Positions 22,700-34,689 of a DNA stretch of 64,000 nt are shown in pieces. How positions within the stretch are numbered: the first letter of the stretch is position 1; the number at the start of each line of letters is the position of its first letter. The DNA is from Holothuria scabra (Eukaryota > Echinodermata > Holothuroidea > Aspidochirotida > Holothuriidae), in contig CM074179.1 in NCBI GenBank assembly GCA_037179385.1, positions 71,571,683-71,635,682 of the forward strand, written 5' to 3'. The notes under the pieces were generated by a model. It was not told the DNA's origin. It did no database searches and saw nothing but the letters and a program-made list of their open reading frames with translations. A program made the translations under genes and the position numbers.

Positions 22700-23988
22700 C
22701 CCTTTACCGTTGTTTGGGCCCAACTGGACCCATAAAAAGTGACCAATTTAAAAAATCATAACTTCACAATCCTTCATCCTAGAATCTAGTTTCTAGTACC
22801 AAAAGGTAGCTTACAAAGGGATCTTTTAAATACTAATTAATCTTGGGGGGGGGGGGGGGGTTGTTTGGAATTATTTTGAAAAATACACGTGTAAAGTTTG
22901 TTTGTGATTCAAAAATGCGAAAAAAAAACGAAAAATCACCATTTTGGGGAAAAAATCATGTCACCCCCCCAAAAAACCTTCCATCAAGCTCACCTAGGTT
23001 TTGGAACATCCTCTATCCCTCAAAAACATGTCATGAGCTTGTTGGGCTGTGGTTGTAGTCGAGGTGAGAGATATTTTGCTCAAAAGTATGAAAAACAGGG
23101 CAAAATTTTTGAAGTTGGGCTCAAAAACTAACTATTTTCTAAAAAATCTGACGACACAACCGTACCATCGATTTCCTCTCTGAAAACACCGTCCAGTTCG
23201 TCACAAAATGCGCTGCCTGGAAATGATTTTTCCTTATTTTTATCTAGCGGCTCCGATTTTAAGTTCTCTAGAAACAGACTGGTTACCTTGTTGGCGTGGG
23301 TAGAACGCGATGTGTACGTACATTTGTACGTAGTGACCTACTGACCTTTCACACTAATTACAGCCTACGTGTGTGTTCTAAACATGGGGTCTGCCGAAAA
23401 AATCAGATATTTCTTCTATTTGCAAAGCCAGTAGATTAAAACTGAGGAGAACATAAGAGAGGAAGAGGTAGATGTTCATCAAGAAAACCACAAAAATGAA
23501 AATGGGTTTGTAGAACCAGCGGTATTTGGATCGGAATATTGTTAGCATAGCCAATTAGGCTATTGGCCTAACGTTACCTTTAGGCCTAACTCACTGTATT
23601 GTTATGCCCTAAAACTTGAACTTGAACTATTAAAATCATCATATCTCCGCCATTTCTTGTTCAATTTGAACAGTTTTTGCATCAAAAGACAGATAAAAGT
23701 GTAAAAAATAATTCTTGTATCATTTCAGACCATAAAATGGGGGAAAATTCCACTTACAGTGCAATATACCGAAAACAAAAGGCCATTGTGTTACTTCATT
23801 TGCATATTTGCATACATAATGAGCCCTGGTCTGCATGTAACAAATGTCCATGAAATCTTCACCTCATAACCTTTCAAATGAGTATTAGGTCCCTGCACAA
23901 AATATTACTGTTAACTTGCTAAAAAAGTCCCCCAAATAGTCACTAGTTTTAAGGCAGTATCAATAAAAAAGGCTACAACGGTAAAGGG
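22700..23988. mobile_element. 1.29-kb TIR element with CCCTTTACCG ends and CTAG flanks
   Basis: Left CCCTTTACCGTTGT and right (reverse complement) CCCTTTACCGTTGT are perfect 14-bp inverted repeats. CTAG flanks both sides (22696-22699 and 23989-23992). Just inside the left end is a small palindrome (GGGCCCAACTGGACCC). A related end sits at 45592 beside TTAA. piggyBac-like by end sequence; the CTAG duplication is atypical. A G-run near 22843-22861 and short frames are present but no transposase. Confidence 0.7.
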
Positions 23989-24094
23989 CTAGCTTAACCA
24001 TCTATATACTATGTTAGCCTAGAAAAACATTGGAAGAATTTCGGCCACAAGTTAAATGGGTTCAAAATTAAATTTCTTAAATTTTTAAGCAATT

Positions 24095-27000
24095 TTAAAG
24101 TACTTTGCACACAAGAGCAATCCCTTCATTCTTTTTTCCTTTTTCCACCAAATAACCAGGAAATACCTCTCTCGAGATCACCTGCCATTTTTGCGAATTT
24201 TGTAGATCGCGAATATTTGTTTCAAAGCATTCCGCGAGACTAGAAGAATAGTACGATTTGTCAGATTCCACCAGCTCCACATAACAACGACGAAGAACAA
24301 TCACGATGTAACCGCCTACAGAAAACACATGAAATTTTCAAAACATGATGTTGTTCAATTAAAAAAAATAAAAGTCTGGTTCCAAAATTTACCATTACTC
24401 AAAAGACCGTGATGTACCTAACATTACTAGGTAGCTAAGAAAAAGACACCCAACAAGTTAGACGTACCACCACACCTTCATAGACGACTGGAAGTGTGCG
24501 TGGAGTATTCTGCTTTTCTTTTCTTTTTTTTATAATGTTCAGGAAGAGATTATTTGATTTACTATTCCTTCTTCTGTTTTGCCGTTATTATTTTAAAACC
24601 TGCTTAGTGAAGATTTGCCAATTTGAAACAGATAAAATTAATTAAGTTCAGATTATAACTTATATTTTACCTGGTTTTACTATACGGATCCATTGTGGAA
24701 AGCTATTCGGGCTGATGTGAAATGGAGCAATGCATCCATTACATACCAAGACATCAAACTCATCTGAAAAAAAAAAATATCAGTTACACATTCGAGAATC
24801 CTAATGAGTTCTTCAGGCAAGTTCAAGCTGGCGCGGTTTTGAACTGAATGTCTCAAGTAGATATACTTAGAAAAGTAACATAACATATACTGTTTTGTGA
24901 GAACACGATTTAAACTGCTTACCTTTCAAAATGGGTAGATCACATCAATTCACTAAAATCTTGACCTTACACCCTTAGCAGCAATGGCAGGAAGGTAAAC
25001 CTCCTAAAACAATTGTACAAACGTAGCTGTCAGGGGGATTGCTAAGGCTTTGGCCCTTATTATTGTACACTATTTGCCCAATCGAATTAGTAAAAAGTGT
25101 TAAAAATTTTTGCATGCGATATATTTCTTAAACACTGAAAATTTTCTTCCAAACTGTTCTTCGAGTGTAGGCGTGAGAAGTTAGTGTAAGAGGGAACTCT
25201 TACTGTCTTCAAAAGGCATTCTCGATTCCCCAACTTTGGCACAAACTGCTTTTCTGTAGACCCCTTTTTGTTCAGCTGCTTCTAGAATCTTCGGGGATAT
25301 GTCAATGGCGACGATGTTGGTAAAGCCATGGTGTTGGAGCTATCAGCAGGGCAGAACAAGTAACATGATAAATGAATGTTTCATCATCAACATCTATTCA
25401 CGTCGTCAAGAGAAAAATTTGAATTACCGTGAATAAAAATTACTTCTTTTTTAAGTGGTGACTCATTAATGACAAAGTTACACTCTAAAAAAGGTTGGTA
25501 GAATTCACACATTGTTGTGTGAATAGTGCCATCAGGAAATGAATTGAAATTTCACATGACTGTTTAAATTTTTTCACAACATATGTATAAATTACACATG
25601 GTGTGCATTTTTTTGTAAACAATTATGTGTAATATATACACATCACCTGACACTAAGTGCACTATTTTCACAACCATGTGCTGATTCTGTACACGTGTGT
25701 TTAGAGTGTACGCAGTTATTCCACATTGAAAACCTAACACAACGCCACAATTACCATCCAAATCAATCAAAACATACTCATTTCACAGGACTCTTTTCAA
25801 TATGCACTTTATAATGCAGAAACATTAGCTAGGCATGCAAATATGGTGATTTCCAGAGAGGGAAGCACCATCAACTAGTACTTTTAATTTTGAAGTTAAG
25901 TTAGAGCGTTTAATTTGCATGTCAAAATATATTTAAGTATGAAATGAAAATGCAAATGATCATCATTACAATAGTTCCACGTTCATATATTTATACTTTT
26001 GTCGACTTAATCAATGATGATACTGTCACGGTTACGTCAAATAATATTCAGTAATGTGATGAAGTAAAAGAGTTGAAATTGTGACTTTTTTCAGTTGAAA
26101 AAAGAGGAATTAAGCATAAACACAATATAGAACACAAAGTTTTAGCCAACAAGGTCCGATCACCTGAGGTAGAACATCTGCGGTCTGATGGTGTAGTTCT
26201 AACCACGTATCTGAGCTGTCCTACTAGAATTTTGAAATTCGAAGAGGGTGTATAGCAGTCTTCCAAAGCTGTAGGCCCTACATCATAAAGAGTTGATACA
26301 AACATTCAGACATCATTCGTATGTGGTTCTTACTATGGCATTTTAATACCGGAATCCTCATTACCTGGGCACCAACCAGACCTGTACCAGCGCCGCAGTC
26401 CAGTATTGAAATATTCCTGTCTGGGTAAAGGTCTCTGATTAACAACCCACTTTTAGTGGGTCCACCAAGTTTTAAGTCATCCGAATCCTAAAGAACGTGA
26501 AAGAAGTAGGCGTAAGAAAATACTAAATTTTAATCTACACTCAAAATTATATTTAAACAATCTTGTTTCAAAATGGGACACCCAAGAAAACAAGAACTCC
26601 TACTCGAAATAAGTGAGTACTTAAACTAAACTTGTGCTTTTTTAAACAAAATGAGTTGAAGTACTCATTTATATCGAGCAGGAGTACTCATTTTCATATG
26701 TGCCCCATTGTTAAACGACATTGTTAAAATTAGTTAGAAAAAGTAGATCGATGTATAAGGTTATGGGCGGTGTAAAATAACATCGTGCCATGCAAAAATT
26801 TTGGGCGATTGGGTTACCCATTTGCCCAATGTACACCTGTTAAGTTGCACCTCTTATAAACTTTGGTGGTTTCGTCAGAGTAGTTATCCTCTCTTTTGGC
26901 CATCATCAGAGTACCATTGCACAATTCTGTTAGTAAGTCCGTTGAATGCAAACCAAAATGGAGGAAATGTAACAAGTGCGATCATAATCAAGTACAAGTA

Positions 27001-30000
27001 ATCCACAGGCTTCAATGGCAAATGTACGAGATAAAGAATAGCAAAATGAAATATACGATCGTTCATTGTGTTTTGTGGCCAGAGGTCAGCTGCACACAAA
27101 CAAACCTTTAGACATACCCATAGACGAAGGAATTACTCGCACTACCAATTCGGGCAAAAGCAGTTGTTCTATTCGGGCAATAAAATGACAAAACATGGTA
27201 AACGTTATCATTATTTGGGCAGAAAATTTTCTTGCCCCTTCATAGAAAATAAACCCCGTGCGGTTATAGATATACCAGTTACATCACGTGCTTTCTTTTG
27301 CTAACAGTAAACGATTCATATTGTCTTCACGCATTTGAAAGTCTAAGAGAACATATAATTTGTTAAAGTTATATTAAAATTATTCAGGAACAAGAGTCAT
27401 CAACTAACCAGATTAAACGCCGCTGGATGAAACCAAGCATACGGTTATAGGTCTAGGCGTAAAATCTTAAGGTAACATGATCAGGTTAAAGCACGTAAAG
27501 ATGAGGTTCCTGTAGACTTTTAATCACGTTAAAGGTCAAGAGCATCCCTCCTAAAAAACTTACTTTTAAGCAACAACTAAATATTACAGTTTCTTCTTAA
27601 TTCTCTTCAAAGAATCTCGCACAATATTTTATGATTGCAATGTTGTATGTGCAAAGTATATCAAGCAGTTACTCCTATTAAATTTCACATTTGAAGAGAA
27701 AAAATATTGTCACATGACTCTTAACAGCCAATCATGAAACTGGACAGTTTACTACACTTCTTCAAGTTAGGATGACTGCTCTTGTCCTTTAAGTTTTGCT
27801 CCTCTGCCTGGCTCAGTGTAATATTGACTACGGTAATGCAATTATTAACAATATCTGAAAATAAGGCAGACTTGTGGTTGAATCCTTTTGGTATGTCCAT
27901 TTCACCAGCGTGCACAGGTCACTATATTTAATACCGTATAGGATTGTTGATAAACTCTAAAACCAAAAGAGTGAACTTAGTCACTCTTTGATTGAGTGAA
28001 AAGTGTGAATTCGCTCCATTAGAGTAATAATTCACTCCAAGAAGATTGAAAATCACTCCATAAAGAGTGAAATTCCCTTAAAACGAGCGAAGTTTCCCTT
28101 TTTATAGAGTGCCAACAGTGATCGCTCTTAAAAAAAGAGTGCAGGCACTCTTGAAAGAGTGAATTTTCCCTCTTCCTCTAGGGAATTTCACTTTTTTGGA
28201 GTGAACTTCACTCCTCTTGGAGTGAAATATCACTCTAATGGAGTGAATTTACACTTTTCACTCTATCAAAGAATGACTAAGTTAACTCTTTTGATTTTAG
28301 AGTGTAATTCGGATTGTTACAGTGTTTGAAATATAGCACTTTGGGCCAAATGACAGCATAGACTAAAACGTTGTTGACATCTACCCCTTGTGAAAATAAA
28401 TGAGAGCTTTTGTGCAAAAACATGTCAACAAAAGAAAAGGTCACCAGTTTGTTATGTCCTCGTGTGGATTTTTGATGACAGCCGATAGAAGTTGCTCCAC
28501 TGCAGCAACTGTAAAAGTTACAGATAAAATGTTCTGTAACAGCTGTCTCCTCCCTGTCGTTGAAAGCTAGCAGTGAGAGTACGAGGATTTATAGACATTC
28601 CTACTGCATGTTCATATCTGTGACCTTAATCTCCAGGCGTGTTTTATATTAATGCGACCTGTTGTGACCACTGGCAAGCAGCTGTTATATCAAACGACTT
28701 AAGCTGACTTTCAAGGATCACATGGAGCTTGGCAAGAAACACAACAGCTTGCAACTGTAAGCGGCCGGCTTCCATGGTGGCAGATTAGCTTAACTCTACG
28801 CAGAATATGCATTAAGTAATGGTTTTAACAACTCTTTAACAGTTTGCATGCCGTGCATAACGAATGAACTTACTGTCATAAAGGTAAAGGAGACACCTTT
28901 TGGAATAGTGGAACAGTTTTTTGGAGAGGGCTGGACTTTTCATGTGTGTCTGCTTGGTCGTAATACTCGTACTCAAGAAATCGTCCAGGAACAGGATTCA
29001 GAACAGTAAAAAATGATTCAACGAACCTCTGATATCAGTTGCATGTCAGGTTGATCTAACATACATCACTGATCTTTTAGCTTCCTCCTCTTTTTGGCGT
29101 TTCCAAGGCTTGTCTGGGCAAGGCCAACGCAGACCTTTTAAGCAGGACCGGAACAAAGTAACGTGAAGCATTACAGATCCGAAGTTTTGGCATTGATGGT
29201 TGTGTTTCCTTCATAGCATAGGCGGGTATAAGGAAATTTGTTTGGGTGGGGAGGGGGGGAACTCAACTTGAGACCAAGACGTCGCAAATAGTATCAGGGG
29301 ATGTCGTGTAAGAATATTTTTTTTTGGGGGGGGGGGCGGGGGAGGGGCATGAGATGTGGTGACTGACTTCGCGAAAGACTATCTAAGCGGAGCGCCATCA
29401 TCGGTTGGCGCGAAGCGTACAAAAAAAAATGAAAAATCGCGACCTCTCAAAAAGCCAGAAATTGCATTTGTCAGGCTTGTAAGTACATTTTAAGCAGTCG
29501 TTATTGAGAGCTTTCCTTTGCAATAAAATATTAATTTTACTAAAAAAAAAAATCAAACTGCAAAATGATCAGAAAATTACCAGGTAAAATGTACTGGCTC
29601 TTTAACCGGAGGATGTGACATTTTATCATTTTCTTTGTCACAAAGTAAAATCTCTATTAAAGAGAAAAGACCCGAACCAAATTTTTGTTTAATATGTTAA
29701 AGATGAACATATTCTTAGCACTCTTGTGAAGTTTTCATTCATTTCTCATGTTCGATTCTCGAGATATAGCAATTGAAGTTTGCAAAAGGTAAACTTGAAC
29801 CAAGCAGGTGCGATGTCATGTATTCATATTGATGGTCAATGTTTTGTTTTATTTTTTATTTATTTTTGATCCTGCTGTTTGATCTTGAATTGATTAGGGA
29901 TGCTATCTTGCTTTTAAAGCAACTTAAGTTTTTAGTTGCGGTGCCTGCCACGCAGACAACTATAGCAGTCGCCACAGGAGTCGAAAATTAGGAATTACCG

Positions 30001-31615
30001 CTAACTCCTTCGAGACGGGCGGTTCCATGGGTATGTGATGTGTAAGTTGTGGGAAATGTTGTTTTACAATGTATATCATTTATTGAAGGTCGTTAACCTT
30101 TGGTAAGGGTGTTAAAATGGTTAATTTTGATTAAAAAATCGCGTGGGCGGTGTCTATTTTTAGAACAAGGACCACAGAGGTGTGATATCAAGAACTGATG
30201 TGTTATTGGTTGACAATGTGTTTTGCATGGGGTTCAAGGGAGTAATCCTAACCGTAACGTTGGAAGTACAGTACAGTAAATGGTAAGTAGTATACGTACG
30301 CGTTTCGTGTATTTGCGGAATTGGGGATATGACGATTTGGCGTATGTCATCGGTAGTAAGGTGCTTCTATGTAATATATGTTCTATAGTACAAAAGGAAT
30401 ACAGGACCGAGTCGTATTGTGCATGTAGTAATGTATGGGTCGAGTTATATACCCTTAGTGTTTTCACTGTGGAGAGAACTTGGTGCGATAGAATGTGATA
30501 CTGGTTATCACTGTTGGTCTAAAGAAGTAAGGCAAGGATAGGTAAGTTTTTTTGGTTAAGTATTAAAGAAAGTGGGGTTTTAGTTGAACGAAAATTGGTA
30601 GAATTTTGTTTCTGATTCGGTACGATATGGGGTGTATGTTTATCGTAAGATTTAGGCCAAGCCTAACGTTAGGCTTAACGTTAGTTATACTGTGCCATGT
30701 TTCGGCAAGTGTGGTAGTAGGAACAGTGTTAGTATTGTTATATAGGCTAGTACTAGTAGTATTTAATAGAAACATGTCACAAGTAGACCTAGTAAGTAAT
30801 AAGAAGAAGTGGTAGCAATGAGTTATTGGAGTATATTTTCCAGGATTTACCAAACAAAATATTGTTTCGTTTTCATGTGGAGACAGGCGTAGGCCTAGGC
30901 TAGGCTATTTAATGTTATAGGCTAGCCTAGGCAGTTCTGATTCAGTACTGCTGTTGGTGCTGGTAGCGCTATCAACGCCTCTGGGTGGCCGGTTCTGAGC
31001 TAAAATTTTTATACAATTAGGAACTATATCCTTGACAATTACGCATTAGTTTATATTTTGAAAATAAAATATGACATTTGTATGAGATAGAAGGCTGGGT
31101 TACTTTGCCCAGAAAGAGGCAATTCTATTCATGTCATATCGAATAACGTTATTTTTGGGAAAATTGAAGGCCATGCTTTGGAAATGTTTGGGGGGGGGGG
31201 GGGGGTAGGGCGAGCCGCTAATGGCAGGTCCCTAATTGAGGTTTTAGGTATGTCTTTCTACCCTTTAGCTGTAGATCAGAACTTGGGCTTAAATGTGCGG
31301 TACTGGATTGTTGTCTTTATTTTATTACTTATGCTACATTTAATAACAAAGGGTTTAGGTTTCGCTTCTCACGACTTTGCTCTAGGGATCTCACCCTGAC
31401 CTCCTCGGCGAGGGAGGCATATGATCAAACACAAGACTGAAAACCTTATATTGATTTAGGGTACAATCACATAAACAGTAAAGCACGATTCCACATACCT
31501 TGTCATAAGTAGGTGTCCATCTGTCGTACAAGTCTCTTATAGCTTGATTATCGATATATTTGCCTTGGTTTTCCTTGAATAGATTAAATACCTCCACGTC
31601 GCCGTTTGTATCCAT
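24095..31615 (-). CDS. METTL27-like: METTL27-like methyltransferase, gene B (complete, 5 coding exons, 229 aa)
   Basis: Exons, in transcript order: 31499-31615, 26365-26487, 25204-25339, 24671-24763 and 24095-24315. They sum to 690 nt, an open 229-aa frame plus TAA. All introns are GT-AG with phases 0, 0, 1, 1. Residues about 30-39 are the YDRWTPTYDK element. Motif I is ILDCGAGTGLVGAQ (about 67-80). The following strand, NIVAIDIS, ends in the acidic residue expected to bind the SAM ribose. NEFDVLVCNGCIAPFHIS is the motif IV region, and IVKPGGYIVIVLRR is the post-motif strand typical of class I methyltransferases. Length is close to human METTL27 (about 245 aa). The ATG follows an acceptor AG by 7 nt, so a 5' UTR exon is expected, probably ending at 32526. 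Intron 1 is about 5 kb and holds several foldback and dispersed repeats. No frameshift or stop was seen. Substrate is unknown; cytosolic location is inferred from the lack of a signal peptide or membrane segment. Confidence 0.88.
25481..25708. mobile_element. 228-bp MITE, CACTCTAAA ends, TA duplication
   Basis: In intron 3 side sequence of gene B. Left CACTCTAAAAAAGG and right (reverse complement) CACTCTAAACACACG, with TA on both sides (25479-25480 and 25709-25710). Mariner-type MITE. Confidence 0.7.
26551..26729. mobile_element. foldback MITE in intron 1 of gene B
   Basis: Two arms of about 75 bp are imperfect reverse complements: left includes GAACTCCTACTCGAAATAAG, right (reverse complement) includes GAGTACTCCTGCTCGATATA. 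Only about 15-20 bp separate the arms, so a transcript would form a long hairpin. Confidence 0.65.
26730..27952. other. part of intron 1 of gene B, nothing recognised
   Basis: Short frames at 26801-27304 and 27721-27915 overlap on both strands and show no domain or splice structure. Confidence 0.5.
27953..28303. mobile_element. long foldback element in intron 1 of gene B
   Basis: Nearly the whole 350 bp folds on itself. The left arm reads AACTCTAAAACCAAAAGAGT, then repeated GAGTGAA/TCACTC motifs. The reverse complement of the right arm reads CACTCTAAAATCAAAAGAGT and follows the same order for about 130-150 bp. The tip is near 28115-28150. The outer end shares the CACTCTAAAA terminus of the 25481 and 51705 elements. 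Confidence 0.75.
28304..29934. other. part of intron 1 of gene B with T-run/G-run tract
   Basis: Holds a T8 run followed at once by a G-rich run near 29317-29346. A second G-run in the same intron lies at 31191-31206, beyond repeat R. Nothing else was recognised. Confidence 0.5.
29935..30960 (+). repeat. about 1-kb dispersed repeat R, copy 1 (intron 1 of gene B)
   Basis: Clearly homologous over most of its length to the reverse complement of 44200-45222. Shared blocks include AGGAATTACCGCTA near the left end and CCTAACGTTAGGC in the right part. The left end is a hairpin-forming TTGCGGTGCCTGCCACGCAG. The overlapping open frames here have no domain and are not conserved as proteins. Confidence 0.65.
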
Positions 31616-31625
31616 CCTTTATCTG

Positions 31626-32525
31626 ATTGAACAAGCAATAAACTGAAAAAGTCTCACTTTCACTTATTTCTATAATATTTCATTAATGGTGTGTGTGTCC
31701 GTTAGTTGGTCGGTGTGGCTCTCTGTGTGTTCTTGACACTTTTTTTTTTTCATTTTTTCTAATAAAAAGATTAACATTAAACAACGGAAGACGCCAAACA
31801 TTCTCTAAATGTGGCTAATAGAGTGAAAGAAGAATCGTTCGGCCCAACTGAAGTGGAACCAAACGTTACCAAACACAGAGTCATCTCCCCACCAATGCAA
31901 AAGCAAGGTCTGCGAGGGAACAACTTAATATTAGTTTTCGGAATTGATGACATATTTTATCCAAAGGGCCGAAGGCCTTCTAATTTTGAAAAAAAAGGGT
32001 AAAAGGTTACACTGCTGGATGAAAAAACGAAACCTACGTAGAACATGGATAAAAGTTTGTCCTAAAGCGAAAACTTCATTGCATTTTTTCATCTGCAATT
32101 ATCACTCAGGCTAAAGAAGAAAATAAAGTCATTATTATGTAGTCATCTGTGCACTGACTAATGAGTACTGAAATATTTTTTAGTATTATTGGATCAAATC
32201 TCGTATAACGTTTGTCGAATTTGACCAGAATATGGTACAAAAATTTTACTACCCTTTAGTTCTTTACATACAATTTTTTCTCGTGAATGTTCAGAGGAAA
32301 GAAGACTAAAGGTAAAATAAAGAAATTCTGGAAAAAAATATTATCTGCAACCAGTGCATCTTGGATGTAAGTTTCGTTAACAACCAAGTTAGATATCATT
32401 GACAGACATGGCTAGATTAATGCCGGTAAGCTCCATTTTCTTTTTTCAAACGAACCAGTTCTCTAGCTTAGTTAGGACATAAACTAAAAAGATAAAAAGC
32501 CCAGTGCATTACACTGCATACTTAC
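31626..32525. other. inferred 5' UTR intron of gene B
   Basis: Lies between the donor after 32526 and the acceptor at 31623-31624. No gene recognised; includes a short T-run near 31741. Confidence 0.45.
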
Positions 32526-32705
32526 TTGTATTTTTCTCAACGTGGCACAACACCCCACTGCTGTGTGCATCTAATTATCTTTCCCTATATTTGTCAAAAA
32601 ACACTGGCTACTGTCAGATAGGTACAACCGGGCAAGTCATAACACAAGACTATTTCCACTAAAAGACTTTGTCCACACATAATTGGTTTTTGTAGCATAC
32701 TGCTT
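32526..32705 (-). promoter_or_regulatory. putative 5' UTR exon and core promoter of gene B
   Basis: The minus strand reads a TACAAAAA box (near 32695-32705), then GGACAAAGTCTTTTAG, and ends in ATACAA followed by the donor GTAAGTATGC (exon end 32526). The gene C copy has the same order. Splicing to the acceptor at 31623-31624 would put a short leader 7 nt before the ATG. Similarity to the gene C copy continues upstream to about 32900, including a shared GCGTGTAAGAT. Confidence 0.55.
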
Positions 32706-33596
32706 TCGTGTCCTTCACCATGAAGAGGTCAGCAATATGTTTAAAGTCATAGACTGAATATGGGAACTGAACTTTGCTTATGGGCCTGCATGATGTTTTA
32801 TTGCTTCACTGAGCACACGTAGACGGTTCACACTGTCGTTCGATCAGCATGCATGTATTCATTCGTCGCGTGCGTGATAATGCGTGTAAGATACATGCAG
32901 ACTGTCATCCTTCAGACAAAGAAAAATATGTCAATCTACAATTGGAAAAATTTTAGATTTCATAAAACGTTGAATATATGCTCTACATACTTCAAAACCT
33001 GATACGAGACAGAACTTCGAAAAGTTAATATTTTGCAATTGATTGCAATCTTGCATAGTACTTTCTGACTGATTGGTAACACCGTACATCAAACGCTACC
33101 GAGAAAAAAAAGCATGCTTTTTAAATCCTGCCAAAGATTTTTAATGTGACATCACCGATCATTAGTGCCACGTGAAGAAAAAATGAAGTCCTTTTTAAGT
33201 CATCAATGCTAGTTATTATGTCATAAATACGAGTTTGTAAGTCATTAATTCCACAGTATAAGTCGAAGGTATTGGCGACGAAGTGTGGTTAGCTAAACAT
33301 TCTTTGAACGTGGCAGCCTAGAGCAAACGTTACTGCAGGTCTTATATACTTAACAAGACGTACATCTATACCAGTTGCGGTGCCGCAATAAAACTTGACG
33401 TGCCCATTTTTTGGCATGCAATATAACCGTGAAAAAGTGTGCACTGTAATAATCTGTTTGCTGTATTTTAAGCATGACATTGGGTGTTAAAATATCGGGG
33501 TGGCGTCGTTGTGGGAGTGTATTTTTAAATAAAATGTCGTGGTTGAGTTTGGGTAAGTTGTGTCCTAGTTACCACTTAGTGATTCCCAAATATTAA

Positions 33597-33631
33597 GTTG
33601 CGGCACCTGTCACGCAGGCAGGTAGCTAAAT
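33597..33631 (+). repeat. terminus of dispersed repeat R (fragment)
   Basis: TTGCGGCACCTGTCACGCAG matches the hairpin end of the R copies at 29935 and 45222. Only the terminal part is recognisable. Confidence 0.45.
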
Positions 33632-34200
33632 GTTCTGCTGCGATTTCAATATTGTCCTGTGAACGTTTTCTTGAGCAGTAGGTTTTACAGTATTTGGTAA
33701 TTGAATGGAGCGTGACGAACTAGCGCTAATTGTATAGTTCAAGTCGAGCTGACCACGGCGGATCTTCCAGTTGTGGTTCACAGGCAAGTCTCCGTATTTC
33801 AACCTAGGGAGTGGGAGGGCGGGACGGGAGGCATGTAGGCACTTTAGAAAAGCGAAATAATTTCCGCCACTGCATACCGTATGTAGATTGTAGTTTCTTT
33901 TTCATTGATTTTTTTTTTTTTTCATTTTTTTCTAGTGTGTCCTTGTTATTCTCAAGTAGTTAAGTTTTTTTCATTTCAAATACAGTGAAGTATAGCCTGT
34001 CAAGTAGCCAGTGAGAGGGGTATAACACAGTGGCGGAGATGCCATACGGTCGGCCCCCTGACGGCCCAAAATCGTCTGTTGGCGCCCTATTTAGGTTTTT
34101 AACACACTTTACTTTTGTATCATTATTGGCAAAAGACATTATTTAATAGCGTTGTTATAAGGTCCAGATAACAAAATGCTCACACAGTCACTAGTAACTG

Positions 34201-34437
34201 TACTATCTGCACTTTATTCTGATGACAAGGGCAATCTTCTGTAATACAGTGATAGGTTTTGCCGAAATGTATCTTCATGCTTTATACGCACGTTGTCGCT
34301 TTGCTTAATTATTTCTTCCTCACCAGGCGTGATTAAGCTTACAAAGTACACAGACTGACATTAAATTCACCCTCCCGGCCAATAAAAGATGGTGCAAAGG
34401 GCGCAACAATAATTGCAGCGCAACTAGCCCTCTTGTT
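34201..34437 (-). repeat. Penelope pLTR, copy 1
   Basis: Direct repeat of 35978-36198 with a small insertion (TAATTGCAGCGCAA-type) near its end. On the plus strand it carries CTGATGA (34219-34225) and GAAA (34264-34267) with GGCAA/TTGCC pairing between them, a hammerhead-like arrangement with poor helix I. Confidence 0.8.
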
Positions 34438-34689
34438 AAAATAAAAGTAAAACAAGGGTAGGCGGTGCGCCATCTGACGTTCCTATAAGTCGGTGAACCT
34501 TGTATATTCTTTTAGGAAGGCCCGAAATCATCATTCGTGATTTCATACGAAAGACTAATTGGTTTTTAATTTTATTGCCGGGTGTGAATATTTTAGTTGT
34601 TCTTATGACCAAGCTAGACCAAGCTGTCTTGCTCATTCACTATGAAGGGCACAGCTTCATCAGTAGCGGGTCGTCGTACGCGACATAAA

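Noticed and set aside
22843..23131. Overlapping short plus-strand frames with Gly-rich start
   Set aside because: They begin in a G-run inside a TIR element and have no conserved domain.
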